This document shows, one piece after another, positions 44,926-53,807 of a stretch of 64,000 nt of DNA. A model generated the notes under the pieces. That model was not told the origin of the DNA. It searched no databases and saw nothing but the letters and a program-made list of their open reading frames with translations. The stretch lies in assembly GCF_902499555.1 (NCBI RefSeq), contig NZ_CABVMM010000015.1, forward strand, positions 1 to 64,000, written 5' to 3'. Numbering within the stretch: the stretch's first letter is position 1; every line of letters begins with the position of its first letter. A program made the translations under genes and the position numbers. The stretch comes from Mesonia oceanica (GTDB lineage Bacteria; Bacteroidota; Bacteroidia; Flavobacteriales; Flavobacteriaceae).

Positions 44926-45798
44926 ATGAGCGTTTTAGTTAATAAAGATTCAAAAATAATTGTACAAGGTTTTACCGGTAGTGAAGGTACTTTTCACGCT
45001 GAACAAATGATTGATTACGGAACCAATGTTGTTGGAGGGGTAACTCCTGGAAAAGGTGGTCAAACTCATTTAGGGAAGCCTGTTTTTAATACCGTTGCAG
45101 ATGCTGTAAAAGAAGCAGATGCAGACACTTCAATTATTTTTGTACCACCCGCTTTTGCAGCTGATGCAATTATGGAAGCTGCAGATGCAGGAATTAAAGT
45201 AATTATCACGATTACAGAAGGTATTCCGGTGGCAGATATGATTAAAGCCTCAAACTATATTCAAAATAAAGACTGTCGTTTAATTGGTCCTAACTGTCCT
45301 GGTATAATTACTCCGGGAGAAGCTAAAGTTGGTATTATGCCAGGTTTTGTTTTCGAAAAAGGTAAAGTAGGGATCGTTTCTAAATCTGGTACGTTAACTT
45401 ATGAAGCAGCAGACCAAGTTGTAAAACAAGGTTTAGGGATTACTACTGCAATTGGTATTGGAGGAGACCCAATTATTGGTACTACTACCAAAGAAGCGGT
45501 TGAATTGTTAATTAACGATCCAGAAACAGAATGTGTAGTGATGATCGGTGAAATTGGAGGTCAGTTAGAAGCAGATGCTGCCAATTGGTATAAAGAAAGC
45601 GGTTCTAAAAAACCTATCGTTGGTTTTATTGCTGGTGAAACAGCGCCTGCCGGAAGAACAATGGGACATGCCGGAGCTATTGTGGGGGGTAGTGAAGATA
45701 CTGCTCAAGCTAAAAAGAAAATTATGGGAGAATGTGGAATTCACGTAGTAGATTCTCCTGCTGAAATAGGTAAAAAAGTAGCTGAGGTATTAGCTTAA
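44926..45798 (+). CDS. sucD: Succinyl-CoA synthetase subunit alpha
   Basis: A 290-residue alpha subunit of succinate-CoA ligase in the TCA cycle. The CoA-binding N-terminus has VQGFTGSEGTFHAEQM, and the phosphorylated His248 lies in GHAGAIVGG. The beta subunit gene (sucC) is not in the window, as is usual in Flavobacteriia. A good terminator follows. Confidence 0.96.
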   Translation: MSVLVNKDSKIIVQGFTGSEGTFHAEQMIDYGTNVVGGVTPGKGGQTHLGKPVFNTVADAVKEADADTSIIFVPPAFAADAIMEAADAGIKVIITITEGIPVADMIKASNYIQNKDCRLIGPNCPGIITPGEAKVGIMPGFVFEKGKVGIVSKSGTLTYEAADQVVKQGLGITTAIGIGGDPIIGTTTKEAVELLINDPETECVVMIGEIGGQLEADAANWYKESGSKKPIVGFIAGETAPAGRTMGHAGAIVGGSEDTAQAKKKIMGECGIHVVDSPAEIGKKVAEVLA

Positions 45799-45837
45799 AA
45801 ATAAATCTGTTAAATTTTTAACGGTTTTGCAACTTTT

Positions 45838-45876
45838 AAAGTTCGTTAGTGTCTTATAACTAACGAACTTTTTTAT
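45838..45876 (+). terminator. Terminator of sucD
   Basis: AAAGTTCGTTAG (45838-45849) pairs with CTAACGAACTTT (45860-45871), with a ten-base loop and a following T run. It lies 40 bases after the sucD stop codon. Confidence 0.92.
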
Positions 45877-45906
45877 TTTTAAGAGTTACTAACTTAATAA
45901 CCAATT

Positions 45907-48888
45907 ATGAAAAAATTTTATTTACCGATTTTCCTCTTTTTATGTTCTATAACTTTAATGAGTTGCGGAGCCGATAAAGAAGAAAAAGACAAAAATGCAG
46001 AAGACCAATATCATCATACCGATGAAGCTGGTTTTTCTTATGAAACCTTTAAAGATGATCCTACAGGTTTACGTTTATATACATTAGATAACGGGCTAAA
46101 AGTGTATTTAGGCAAAAATGAAGAAGAGCCAAAAATACAAACCTTAATTGCCGTGCGTGCCGGTTCTACATATGATCCTGCAGATAATACCGGTTTGGCA
46201 CACTATTTAGAACATATGGTTTTTAAAGGAACCGACAAAATAGGAACTCAGGATTGGGAAACTGAGAAAGTGCTCTTAGATAGTATTTCAGATTTATACG
46301 AAAAGCATAAAGCCGAGCAAGATCCAGAAAAGAAAAAAGCCATTTATGCACAAATCGATTCAGTTTCTCAAAAAGCCTCAGAGTATTCAATTGCTAACGA
46401 ATATGACAAAATGGTTGCTTCTCTAGGCGCTGAAGGTACTAATGCTTTTACCTCTAACGAGCAGACGGTTTATGTAAATAAGATTCCTTCAAACGAGTTA
46501 GACAAGTGGTTAAATGTAGAAAGTGAGCGTTTCAGTAATTTAGTGTTGCGTTTATTTCATACAGAATTAGAAGCGGTTTATGAAGAATTTAATCGTGGAC
46601 AAGACAGCGATGGTCGTAAGCAATACCAAGCAACATTAGAAGGTTTATTTCCAACGCATCCTTACGGTACGCAAAGTACAATTGGTAAATCAGAGCATCT
46701 TAAAAATCCTTCGATGGAAGCGATTCATAATTACTTCGATAAATATTACGTACCTAACAATATGGCGGTGGTTTTAGTGGGAGATATCGATTATGATGCA
46801 ACTATTAAGAAAGTAAACGAGGCTTTTGGAGAATATGAGAAAAAAGAGGTTTCTCATCCAAGTTTTCCTGAAGAGCAGCCGATTACAGCTCCGGTAGAAA
46901 AGGAGGTTTTCGGACCAACTTCAGAATCGGTTTACGTTGCGTTTAGAACTGATGGAGTAGGAAGTGAAGACCAGAAATTAGTTACTCTTATCGACTACAT
47001 TTTAGCAAACTCTCAAGCAGGATTAATTGATTTAGATTTAAATCAGCAGCAAAAAGTTCAGCGTGCTTCTTCCTATACAAATTTTAATAACGATTATGGT
47101 TTTCACTTACTTTATGGGATGCCAAAAGCCAACCAAAGTTTAGAGGAAGTCAAAGATTTGTTATTAGCTGAAGTAGAAAAAGTAAAGAAAGGAGAATTTG
47201 ACGATTGGTTGGTTGAAGCGGTGATTAATGATTTAAAGCTTTCAGAAATTCGACAATATGAAGATGCCTCCTCAACAGCATACGCATATATGGATTCATT
47301 TATCCATTTTCAAGATTGGCAAGATCAAGTAGATTTTATCAACGATTTAAAATCTGTTACTAAAGAAGATTTAGTGAATTACGCTAATAAGCATTACAAG
47401 GATAATTATGTAGCAGTTTATAAACGAAAAGGAGAAGATACAACTATAGCGAAAGTAGAAAATCCTGGTATTACTCCGGTACAACTAAACCGTGATAAGC
47501 AATCAGATTTCATTAAAGCATTTAATAAAAAAGAATCTCCGGCTCTAGAACCACAATATGTAGATTACGAGCAAGCCATTCAAAATTCTAAAACCGAAAG
47601 CGGTTTGCCCATAGCTTATATCGAAAATGAAAATAACGATTTATTTAACTTATATATTATTTTCGATATGGGGCAAGATAATGATAAAGAGTTATCGTTA
47701 GCCGCAGGTTATTTGGATTATTTGGGAACTGAAAAACTTTCCCCCGAAGAAGTGAAACAAGAATTTTATAAGTTAGGGATTAACTATTTTGTAAGTTCTG
47801 GTAACGATAAAACCTATGTAGGTCTTTCAGGCTTAAAAGAAAATTTACCGGAAGGTTTGGCCTTGCTAGAAGATCTTTGGAGTAATGCAAAAGCAGATCA
47901 AGAAACCTACGATAAATATGTAGATCAAATCCTAAAAGGTAGGGAAGATAATAAAACACAAAAAGGAAATATTCTTTTTGATGGTTTGATGAATTACGGT
48001 CGTTATGGAGAAAATTCAAGGTTACGTGATATTTATTCTGCAGAAGAATTAAAAAACAAAAATCCGGAAGAATTAGTGCAAAAAGTAAAAGACATGCGCA
48101 ATTACAAGCAACGTATTTTTTACTACGGAAAAGATTTTGATAAAGCGGTTGCAGCGATAGATGAAAATCACCAACTGCCAGCAGAACTTAAAGATTATCC
48201 ACAAGCTAAAGAATATAAAGAAGTAGATACCGGTAAAAAAGTATATTTTGTAGACTACGATATGGTTCAGGCAGAAATGGTATTCCTATCCAAAGGAGAG
48301 GATTTTAGTCCGGAGAAAATGGCAGCTACCGAGTTATTTAATACTTATTTTGGTAGCGGACTTTCTTCCATCGTATTCCAAGAAATAAGAGAGTCTCAGT
48401 CTCTAGCTTATTCAGCATACTCAGCCTACCAAACAGCAAAAGAAAAAGACAAGCCTAATTACGTGATGGCTTATATTGGTACGCAAGCTAATAAATTGCC
48501 ACAAGCCGTTGATGCGATGATGGAGTTAATGACCAATATGCCGGAGGCAGAAGAGCAATTTCAATCGGCAAAAGAAGCAACCTTAAAACAAATCGCTGCC
48601 GATAGAATTACCAAAACTTCTATTTTCTGGAATTACGAAAGTTTAAAGAAACGCGGTATGGATCACGATTATAGAGAAGAAATGTACAATGCCATTAAAG
48701 ATATGACCATGGAAGATTTAAAAGAATTTTTCAATAACAATATCAAAGGGCAAGACTATAATGTGATGGTGATAGGGAATAAAGAAGATGTAGATATGCA
48801 ATCACTTTCTAAATTAGGAGAAGTAGAAGAGTTGGACATCGATTACTTATTCAATTACGAAAAATCTTCAGAAGATATAAAACTCTAG
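45907..48888 (+). CDS. M16 family metallopeptidase lipoprotein
   Basis: A 993-residue double-domain pitrilysin-type peptidase. A lipoprotein signal (lipidated Cys20 in LMSCGAD) places it on the periplasmic face or outer membrane. The N-terminal half carries the inverted zinc motif HYLEH at 99-103 with a downstream Glu in ELEAVYEEFNR. The C-terminal half (about 560 onward) has the same fold without the zinc ligands, as in the family. It probably degrades peptides in the periplasm. A strong terminator follows. Confidence 0.94.
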   Translation: MKKFYLPIFLFLCSITLMSCGADKEEKDKNAEDQYHHTDEAGFSYETFKDDPTGLRLYTLDNGLKVYLGKNEEEPKIQTLIAVRAGSTYDPADNTGLAHYLEHMVFKGTDKIGTQDWETEKVLLDSISDLYEKHKAEQDPEKKKAIYAQIDSVSQKASEYSIANEYDKMVASLGAEGTNAFTSNEQTVYVNKIPSNELDKWLNVESERFSNLVLRLFHTELEAVYEEFNRGQDSDGRKQYQATLEGLFPTHPYGTQSTIGKSEHLKNPSMEAIHNYFDKYYVPNNMAVVLVGDIDYDATIKKVNEAFGEYEKKEVSHPSFPEEQPITAPVEKEVFGPTSESVYVAFRTDGVGSEDQKLVTLIDYILANSQAGLIDLDLNQQQKVQRASSYTNFNNDYGFHLLYGMPKANQSLEEVKDLLLAEVEKVKKGEFDDWLVEAVINDLKLSEIRQYEDASSTAYAYMDSFIHFQDWQDQVDFINDLKSVTKEDLVNYANKHYKDNYVAVYKRKGEDTTIAKVENPGITPVQLNRDKQSDFIKAFNKKESPALEPQYVDYEQAIQNSKTESGLPIAYIENENNDLFNLYIIFDMGQDNDKELSLAAGYLDYLGTEKLSPEEVKQEFYKLGINYFVSSGNDKTYVGLSGLKENLPEGLALLEDLWSNAKADQETYDKYVDQILKGREDNKTQKGNILFDGLMNYGRYGENSRLRDIYSAEELKNKNPEELVQKVKDMRNYKQRIFYYGKDFDKAVAAIDENHQLPAELKDYPQAKEYKEVDTGKKVYFVDYDMVQAEMVFLSKGEDFSPEKMAATELFNTYFGSGLSSIVFQEIRESQSLAYSAYSAYQTAKEKDKPNYVMAYIGTQANKLPQAVDAMMELMTNMPEAEEQFQSAKEATLKQIAADRITKTSIFWNYESLKKRGMDHDYREEMYNAIKDMTMEDLKEFFNNNIKGQDYNVMVIGNKEDVDMQSLSKLGEVEELDIDYLFNYEKSSEDIKL

Positions 48889-48910
48889 GTTTTTTATTCA
48901 AGAGAAAAGC

Positions 48911-48940
48911 AAACCTCCTGAGATTTCAGGAGGTTTTTTT
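48911..48940 (+). terminator. Terminator of the M16 peptidase gene
   Basis: AAACCTCCTGA pairs with TCAGGAGGTTT (48911-48936) around a GATT loop, and is followed by a seven-base T run. Confidence 0.95.
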
Positions 48941-48964
48941 ATACAAAAACTCTAAGCGAATTAT

Positions 48965-48972
48965 TATATTTG
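48965..48972 (+). promoter_or_regulatory. -7 element of fabG
   Basis: TATATTTG, 30 bases before the fabG ATG at 49003. The upstream region ends at the peptidase terminator, so a promoter is expected here. No clear -33 TTG was found. Confidence 0.5.
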
Positions 48973-49002
48973 GCTTTGCTATCAATAAATCAATCACAAA
49001 TT

Positions 49003-49749
49003 ATGAAACTATTAGAAGGAAAAAATGCCATCATCACCGGAGCCAGTCGTGGTATTGGTAGAGGGATTGCACAAGTTTTTGCTAAACACGGGGCAAATGT
49101 GGCATTTACCTATAGCTCATCGGTAGAAGCAGCCGAAGAATTAGAACAAGAATTAACCAATATGGGCGTTAAAGCGAAAGCCTATAAAAGTAATGCCGCA
49201 AGTTTTGAAGAAGCGCAAGAGCTTATCGCAAACGTTTCTAAAGATTTTAGCAGCATCGATATTTTAATTAACAACGCAGGGATTACTAAAGATAACCTGT
49301 TGATGCGTATGAGCGAAGAAGACTTCGATAAAGTAATTGAAGTTAACTTAAAGTCTATCTTTAATATGACAAAAGCCGTTCAACGTACCATGTTAAAACA
49401 ACGCCACGGAAGCATTATTAATATGAGTTCTGTTGTTGGTGTAAAAGGAAATGCAGGCCAATCTAACTATGCAGCTTCTAAGGCTGGAATTATCGGTTTC
49501 TCTAAATCAATGGCGTTGGAATTAGGTTCTAGAAATATTAGAACCAATGTCATCGCACCAGGTTTTATCGAAACAGAAATGACCGCTAAGTTAGATGAAA
49601 AAACCGTCCAAGGATGGAGAGATAATATTCCGTTAAAACGTGGTGGAAGTCCTGAAGATATCGCTAATGCTTGTGTGTTTTTAGGTAGTGATTTAAGTAG
49701 CTACGTAACCGGTCAAGTGATTAATGTTGACGGCGGTATGTTAACTTAG
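49003..49749 (+). CDS. fabG: 3-oxoacyl-ACP reductase FabG (SDR family)
   Basis: A 248-residue NADPH-dependent short-chain reductase, the second step of fatty acid elongation. Cofactor loop TGASRGIGRG (12-21), NNAG (90-93), catalytic Ser143, Tyr156 and Lys160 in NMSSVVG and NYAASK. The frame can be extended upstream to a TTG at 48970, but that codon lies inside the likely -7 promoter element, so the ATG at 49003 is the start. Length and motifs are typical of FabG. Confidence 0.95.
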   Translation: MKLLEGKNAIITGASRGIGRGIAQVFAKHGANVAFTYSSSVEAAEELEQELTNMGVKAKAYKSNAASFEEAQELIANVSKDFSSIDILINNAGITKDNLLMRMSEEDFDKVIEVNLKSIFNMTKAVQRTMLKQRHGSIINMSSVVGVKGNAGQSNYAASKAGIIGFSKSMALELGSRNIRTNVIAPGFIETEMTAKLDEKTVQGWRDNIPLKRGGSPEDIANACVFLGSDLSSYVTGQVINVDGGMLT

Positions 49750-49757
49750 TAATTGTT

Positions 49758-49800
49758 CACCTCGAGCTTGCCTGCTAAAGGAAGGCGGAGTCGAGAGGTG
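49758..49800. repeat. Intergenic palindrome after fabG
   Basis: CACCTCGA at 49758-49765 is mirrored by TCGAGAGGTG at 49791-49800 around an insert with an inner GCC...GGC arm. This is the same palindrome type found repeatedly in the his operon (for example 53771-53794) and before pxpA. Confidence 0.65.
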
Positions 49801-49836
49801 TTTACTTAATTAAATATAAAACTCTAACCTAATTTA

Positions 49837-51858
49837 ATGACTGTCACCAACATCTTTTTAATCATTTTAGCAGCGATTATCGCATTAGCATTGGTGTTGG
49901 TACAATATTATTTTACGAAGAAAAATAAACGTTCAAAGCACTGGATGCTGTTCAGTGCTTTGCGTTTTATAACCTATTTTTCTGTATTTCTATTGCTGAT
50001 AAACCCTAAATTTACCAGCACTACGTATACATTAGAAAAACCATCCTTAGCCATTGCTGTCGATAATTCTTCATCGATTAAAAATTTAGGAGAAGAAAAT
50101 GAAGTTCAAAATTTATTAAATCAATTACAGCAAGATGAAGATTTAACCGAAGTTTTTTCTATTGAAACTTACAGTTTTGGTTCAGATTTTAAAGCTAACG
50201 ATTCTATTACTTTTTCAGAACAACAAAGTAACCTTCATCAAGCATTCTCTAATCTTCAACAACTTTACAAAAACAAAACCGCTCCCGTTGTTTTTATTTC
50301 AGATGGTAATCAAACCTATGGGCAAGATTTCACGTATTCAGCGAAACAACTCAAGCAATCTATATTTCCGGTTGTGGTAGGCGATACAACTCAGTACGTC
50401 GATTTAAAAATAGGCCAATTAAATGTCAACCGTTACGCCTTTCTCAATAATAAATTTCCGGTAGAAGTATTTGTGAATTATTCGGGAAATTCAAAGCTTT
50501 CACAACGTTTTGAAATTAAACAAGGCAACCAAATTTTATATTCAGAAATAATTCCTTTTAGTAGTGAAAAAACTTCCGCAGTTATCAATGCGACACTTCC
50601 TGCCAACAGCGTGGGAGTAAAAACCTATTCAGTTTCTATTCAGCCTATAGAAAACGAAAAAAATATAGAAAATAACATCAAGAATTTTGCAGTAGAAGTT
50701 ATTGACGAGAAAACCAATGTTCTTTTGCTTACTTCAATTATACATCCCGATTTGGGAGCTTTTAAAAAAAGTATAGAACACAACCAACAGCGGGCCGCTA
50801 CGATAAAAAATATAGATGAAGAAATAGATTTTGGAGACTATCAGCTTGTAGTTTTGTACCAACCTGATGAGCGATTTGCTCGGGCTTATGAACAGATTAA
50901 ACGCTTAGGGTTAAACACCTTTACCGTAACAGGAACACAAACCAATTACCAATTTCTTGATCAAATTCAAGACATTTTTACAAAGCAAAGTACCCATCAA
51001 GAAGAAGATTATTTAGCCAGATACAATCAGAATTACTCTTCTTTTCAATTTGAAGATATTGGTTTTGATGATTTTCCTCCGTTAAAAGATAAATTTGGCG
51101 AATTAAGTTTCTCTACAGAAGTAAATTCGTTATTATTTCAATCCATTGCCGGTTACGAAACAGACACCCCTTTATTGGCAACTTTAGAAAACGGAACGCA
51201 ACGTCACGGATTTTTATTTGGTGAAAATTCTTGGCAATGGCGAGCCAAAAGTTTTTTAGAGACAGAAAGCTTTAATACTTATGATGAATTTTTCGGAAAA
51301 CTGGTTCAATATTTAGCTTCCAATAAACGAAGAGAACGTTTACAGATTGATTATAATTCGTTCTATAATTCAGGGGATGATATTGTGTTGAAAGCGCAAT
51401 ATTTCGATAGAAATTATGAATTTGACCCTCGTGGAAAATTGGGGCTAACTGTGAAATATAAAGAAACCAATGCTTCTCAGGTTTTCCCTTTTTTGCTTCG
51501 GAATAATTTATACGAAGTTGATTTAAGTAATTTAACAGCAGGAGAATACGCTTTTACTGTAACAGTAGAAGGAGAGCAATTATCGAAATCAGGAAATTTT
51601 ACAATTGTTGACTTTGACGTAGAGAAGCAATTTTTAAGTGCCAACTTAGGCGCTCTTCAACAATTGAATAAGCAAGTTTATTTCCCGAACCAATTTGAAC
51701 AGCTCAAACAAAATTTGTTGGCTGCTCCAGAATTTAAACCTATCCAAAAAAGTAAGCAAGAAATCTCTCCATTAATCGATTGGATTTATCTATTGGCAAT
51801 CATAATCTTTTGCCTATCTTCCGAATGGTTTTTAAGAAAATATTACGGACTAATCTAA
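49837..51858 (+). CDS. VWA-like membrane protein
   Basis: A 673-residue protein: two N-terminal transmembrane helices (about 5-25 and 38-58), a von Willebrand-A-like region (about 65-180) with AVDNSSSI at the metal-ion site, a long soluble domain and a C-terminal helix (about 646-665). The layout parallels the BatA-type protein at 26050-27972, but without a BatA domain. Function unknown. It starts in the gap after the fabG palindrome and is followed ten bases later by the SPFH gene. Confidence 0.85.
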   Translation: MTVTNIFLIILAAIIALALVLVQYYFTKKNKRSKHWMLFSALRFITYFSVFLLLINPKFTSTTYTLEKPSLAIAVDNSSSIKNLGEENEVQNLLNQLQQDEDLTEVFSIETYSFGSDFKANDSITFSEQQSNLHQAFSNLQQLYKNKTAPVVFISDGNQTYGQDFTYSAKQLKQSIFPVVVGDTTQYVDLKIGQLNVNRYAFLNNKFPVEVFVNYSGNSKLSQRFEIKQGNQILYSEIIPFSSEKTSAVINATLPANSVGVKTYSVSIQPIENEKNIENNIKNFAVEVIDEKTNVLLLTSIIHPDLGAFKKSIEHNQQRAATIKNIDEEIDFGDYQLVVLYQPDERFARAYEQIKRLGLNTFTVTGTQTNYQFLDQIQDIFTKQSTHQEEDYLARYNQNYSSFQFEDIGFDDFPPLKDKFGELSFSTEVNSLLFQSIAGYETDTPLLATLENGTQRHGFLFGENSWQWRAKSFLETESFNTYDEFFGKLVQYLASNKRRERLQIDYNSFYNSGDDIVLKAQYFDRNYEFDPRGKLGLTVKYKETNASQVFPFLLRNNLYEVDLSNLTAGEYAFTVTVEGEQLSKSGNFTIVDFDVEKQFLSANLGALQQLNKQVYFPNQFEQLKQNLLAAPEFKPIQKSKQEISPLIDWIYLLAIIIFCLSSEWFLRKYYGLI

Positions 51859-51867
51859 ATCAACATA

Positions 51868-52686
51868 ATGGAAAATAGACTACCAAAAGCAATTATCCCA
51901 ATAGCAATTATCGGGATTGTATTTATAATTATAATGTTCAAAGCGACAGTAACCATAGGTTCTGGAGAAGCGGGAGTTTTATACAAAACGCTAGACGGTG
52001 GTGTCGTTACCGATGAACCTCCTATTGGAGAAGGTTTTCACTTTGTAGCTCCTTGGAATAGCGTTTTTATCTATGAGGTAAGACAGCAATCACTAGATGA
52101 AAAAATGCAAGTGTTAAGTTCTAACGGATTAGAAATTAGAATAGATGCTTCAACTTGGTTTCAGCCAAAGTATGATGATTTGGGAAAACTACATAAAGAA
52201 AAAGGAGAGGAGTATATTGAAAGATTGCTAAAACCAGCGGTAAGATCTGCTGCCAGAGCAGTTGTAGGAAGATATAGTCCCGAGCAATTATATGCCAGTA
52301 AACGGGAAGCCATTCAAAAAGAAATATTAGAAGAAACACAAATTCTTTTAAAAGATCAATATGTACAAGTAAATGAAATCTTGGTGCGCGATGTTTCATT
52401 ACCTACTACCATTAAAGATGCGATTGAGCGTAAATTACGTCAAGAGCAAGAATCTTTAGAATATGAATTTAGATTAACCAAAGCGACCAAGGAAGCAGAA
52501 AGACAAAGAATTGATGCAGAAGGTAAAGCGGTAGCTAATAAGATTTTAAGCGAATCGTTAACCGATAAAGTTTTAAAAGAAAAAGGAATACAAGCTACCA
52601 TTGACCTAGCTAAATCTACAAACTCTAAAGTGATTGTCATAGGAGGAGGAGATGAAGGTTTGCCTATTATTTTAGGAAATAATTAG
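51868..52686 (+). CDS. SPFH/prohibitin family membrane protein
   Basis: A 272-residue prohibitin-like protein with one N-terminal transmembrane helix (about 9-27) and an SPFH domain (about 28-200, with AGVLYKTLDGGVV and AAARVVVG-type repeats seen as SAARAVVG). A coiled coil follows (about 190-230, ERQRIDAEGKAVA). Such proteins form ring-like membrane scaffolds and modulate proteases such as FtsH. It ends 65 bases before the his leader. Confidence 0.92.
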   Translation: MENRLPKAIIPIAIIGIVFIIIMFKATVTIGSGEAGVLYKTLDGGVVTDEPPIGEGFHFVAPWNSVFIYEVRQQSLDEKMQVLSSNGLEIRIDASTWFQPKYDDLGKLHKEKGEEYIERLLKPAVRSAARAVVGRYSPEQLYASKREAIQKEILEETQILLKDQYVQVNEILVRDVSLPTTIKDAIERKLRQEQESLEYEFRLTKATKEAERQRIDAEGKAVANKILSESLTDKVLKEKGIQATIDLAKSTNSKVIVIGGGDEGLPIILGNN

Positions 52687-52709
52687 ACAAGTATTAAATT
52701 TTTCTAAAA

Positions 52710-52742
52710 TTGAATTTTTCTTTCAAATAATTTATATGTTTG
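52710..52742 (+). promoter_or_regulatory. Promoter of the histidine operon
   Basis: TTG at 52710-52712, a 22-base spacer and TATGTTTG at 52735-52742. This is a good Bacteroidota promoter. The predicted transcription start lies one to a few bases before the leader-peptide ATG at 52751, so the leader mRNA is nearly leaderless. Confidence 0.8.
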
Positions 52743-52750
52743 TATTTATA

Positions 52751-52807
52751 ATGAGACAAATTAATTTACATCACCATCATATTCACTTCCACGCTCAAGC
52801 GAGGTGA
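52751..52807 (+). CDS. Histidine operon leader peptide
   Basis: An 18-codon reading frame: MRQINL, four consecutive His (residues 7-10), Ile, His, Phe, His, then AQAR and stop. Six of 18 residues are histidine. It starts just after a consensus promoter and ends 34 bases before a terminator hairpin. Its His codons (ATCACC at 52770-52775) can pair with GGTGAT at 52803-52808 over the stop codon. This is the signature of a translated attenuator that senses charged tRNA-His. The genome regions here are free of other His-rich short frames that I noticed. Confidence 0.9.
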   Translation: MRQINLHHHHIHFHAQAR

Positions 52808-52872
52808 TTATGTATTTGATGAAATTCAAAAATAATTTACAAACCCGTTTGAGTAGTTCAAACGGGTTTTTT
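52769..52872 (+). promoter_or_regulatory. Ribosome-mediated histidine attenuator
   Basis: The region offers alternating partners. Segment 1 (His codons, 52770-52775) pairs with segment 2 (52803-52808). Further along, TTTGA at 52815-52819 can pair with TCAAA at 52826-52830, and TCAAA at 52825-52830 can instead pair with TTTGA at 52848-52852, which is the loop-proximal end of the terminator's 5' arm. The terminator pairs 52841-52852 with 52858-52869. Ribosome stalling at the His codons would free segment 2 region for antitermination. The antiterminator pairing is short and is inference. Confidence 0.75.
52841..52872 (+). terminator. Attenuator terminator before hisG
   Basis: A perfect 12-bp stem: AAACCCGTTTGA (52841-52852) with TCAAACGGGTTT (52858-52869), loop GTAGT, and a T run to 52872. 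It lies between the His-rich leader peptide and hisG and is the expected termination element of an attenuator. Confidence 0.93.
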
Positions 52873-52912
52873 GTTGCCCAATTTTAACTGCTCAAACTTT
52901 TATTTTAAAAAA

Positions 52913-53764
52913 ATGCTAACAATTGCAATTCAAAAATCAGGACGTTTACACGATGATTCTATTAAAATTCTAAAAGAAGCAGGGATTTACATTGATAACG
53001 GAAAAGATCAGCTCAAAACCACTGCTAGTAATTTTCCTTTAGAAGTTCTTTACCTAAGAAACGGAGATATTCCGCAATACTTAAGAGATGGCGTGGTAGA
53101 TATGGCGATTATTGGTGAAAATCTAATCATAGAAAAAGGAGAAGATTTAGAGGTAGTGCAAAAATTAGGTTTTTCTAAATGTAGAGTTTCAATTGCTATT
53201 CCTAAAGAGAGAGAATTTCAAGGTTTAGAAGAATTACAAGGAAAAAAGATTGCCACCTCTTATCCAAATACGGTTAAAAATTATTTAGCTGAAAAAGGAA
53301 TTACCGCAGATTTACATCAAATTTCCGGATCGGTAGAAATTGCACCTAGTATTGGTTTAGCAGATGCAATTGTGGATATTGTTTCTAGCGGGAGTACTTT
53401 GTTTAAAAATAATTTAAAAGAAGTACAACAAATCTTAAAAAGTGAAGCCGTCATAGCTGTCTCCCCTAAAATTTCTACAGAAAACAATCAAATTTTAGAC
53501 AAGCTTTTATTTCGTATTCAATCAGTTTTAAAAGCGAGAACGTCAAAATATGTATTGCTGAATGCTCCCAACGACAAGCTCAACAAAATTATAGAAATTT
53601 TACCCGGAATGAAGAGCCCAACTGTCTTGCCTTTGGCTAAAGAAGGCTGGAGTTCGTTACATTCAGTGATTAATGAAGAAACTTTTTGGGAAGTTATCGA
53701 TGAACTTAAAGCCAATGGCGCTGAAGGGATTTTAATTTGTCCTATTGAAAAAATGGTATTGTAG
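52913..53764 (+). CDS. hisG: ATP phosphoribosyltransferase (long form)
   Basis: A 283-residue HisG of the long type, first committed step of histidine synthesis: PRPP plus ATP to phosphoribosyl-ATP. The catalytic part (about 1-205) has SGSTLFKNNL-type PRPP-binding loop and DGVVDMAIIGENL. The C-terminal ACT-like domain (about 215-283) mediates histidine feedback inhibition. The frame reaches upstream to 52871, but that part would begin inside the terminator T-run region, so the ATG at 52913 (MLTIAIQKSGRL) is taken. First structural gene of the his operon. Confidence 0.95.
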   Translation: MLTIAIQKSGRLHDDSIKILKEAGIYIDNGKDQLKTTASNFPLEVLYLRNGDIPQYLRDGVVDMAIIGENLIIEKGEDLEVVQKLGFSKCRVSIAIPKEREFQGLEELQGKKIATSYPNTVKNYLAEKGITADLHQISGSVEIAPSIGLADAIVDIVSSGSTLFKNNLKEVQQILKSEAVIAVSPKISTENNQILDKLLFRIQSVLKARTSKYVLLNAPNDKLNKIIEILPGMKSPTVLPLAKEGWSSLHSVINEETFWEVIDELKANGAEGILICPIEKMVL

Positions 53765-53770
53765 AATTTG

Positions 53771-53794
53771 TCACCTCGAGCGGAGTCGAGAGGT
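53771..53794. repeat. Intergenic palindrome, type A (hisG-hisD)
   Basis: TCACCTCGAGCGGAGTCGAG followed by AGGT: an imperfect palindrome with CTCGA / TCGAG arms. The same unit recurs at 60415-60438 and in degenerate form at 55193-55216 and 49758-49800. It sits in the 43-base gap between hisG and hisD. Confidence 0.85.
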
Positions 53795-53807
53795 AAAAAA
53801 CATAATT

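Noticed and set aside
48970..49002. TTG start for fabG adding 11 residues
   Set aside because: The TTG is part of the likely -7 promoter element TATATTTG, so it would not be in the transcript.
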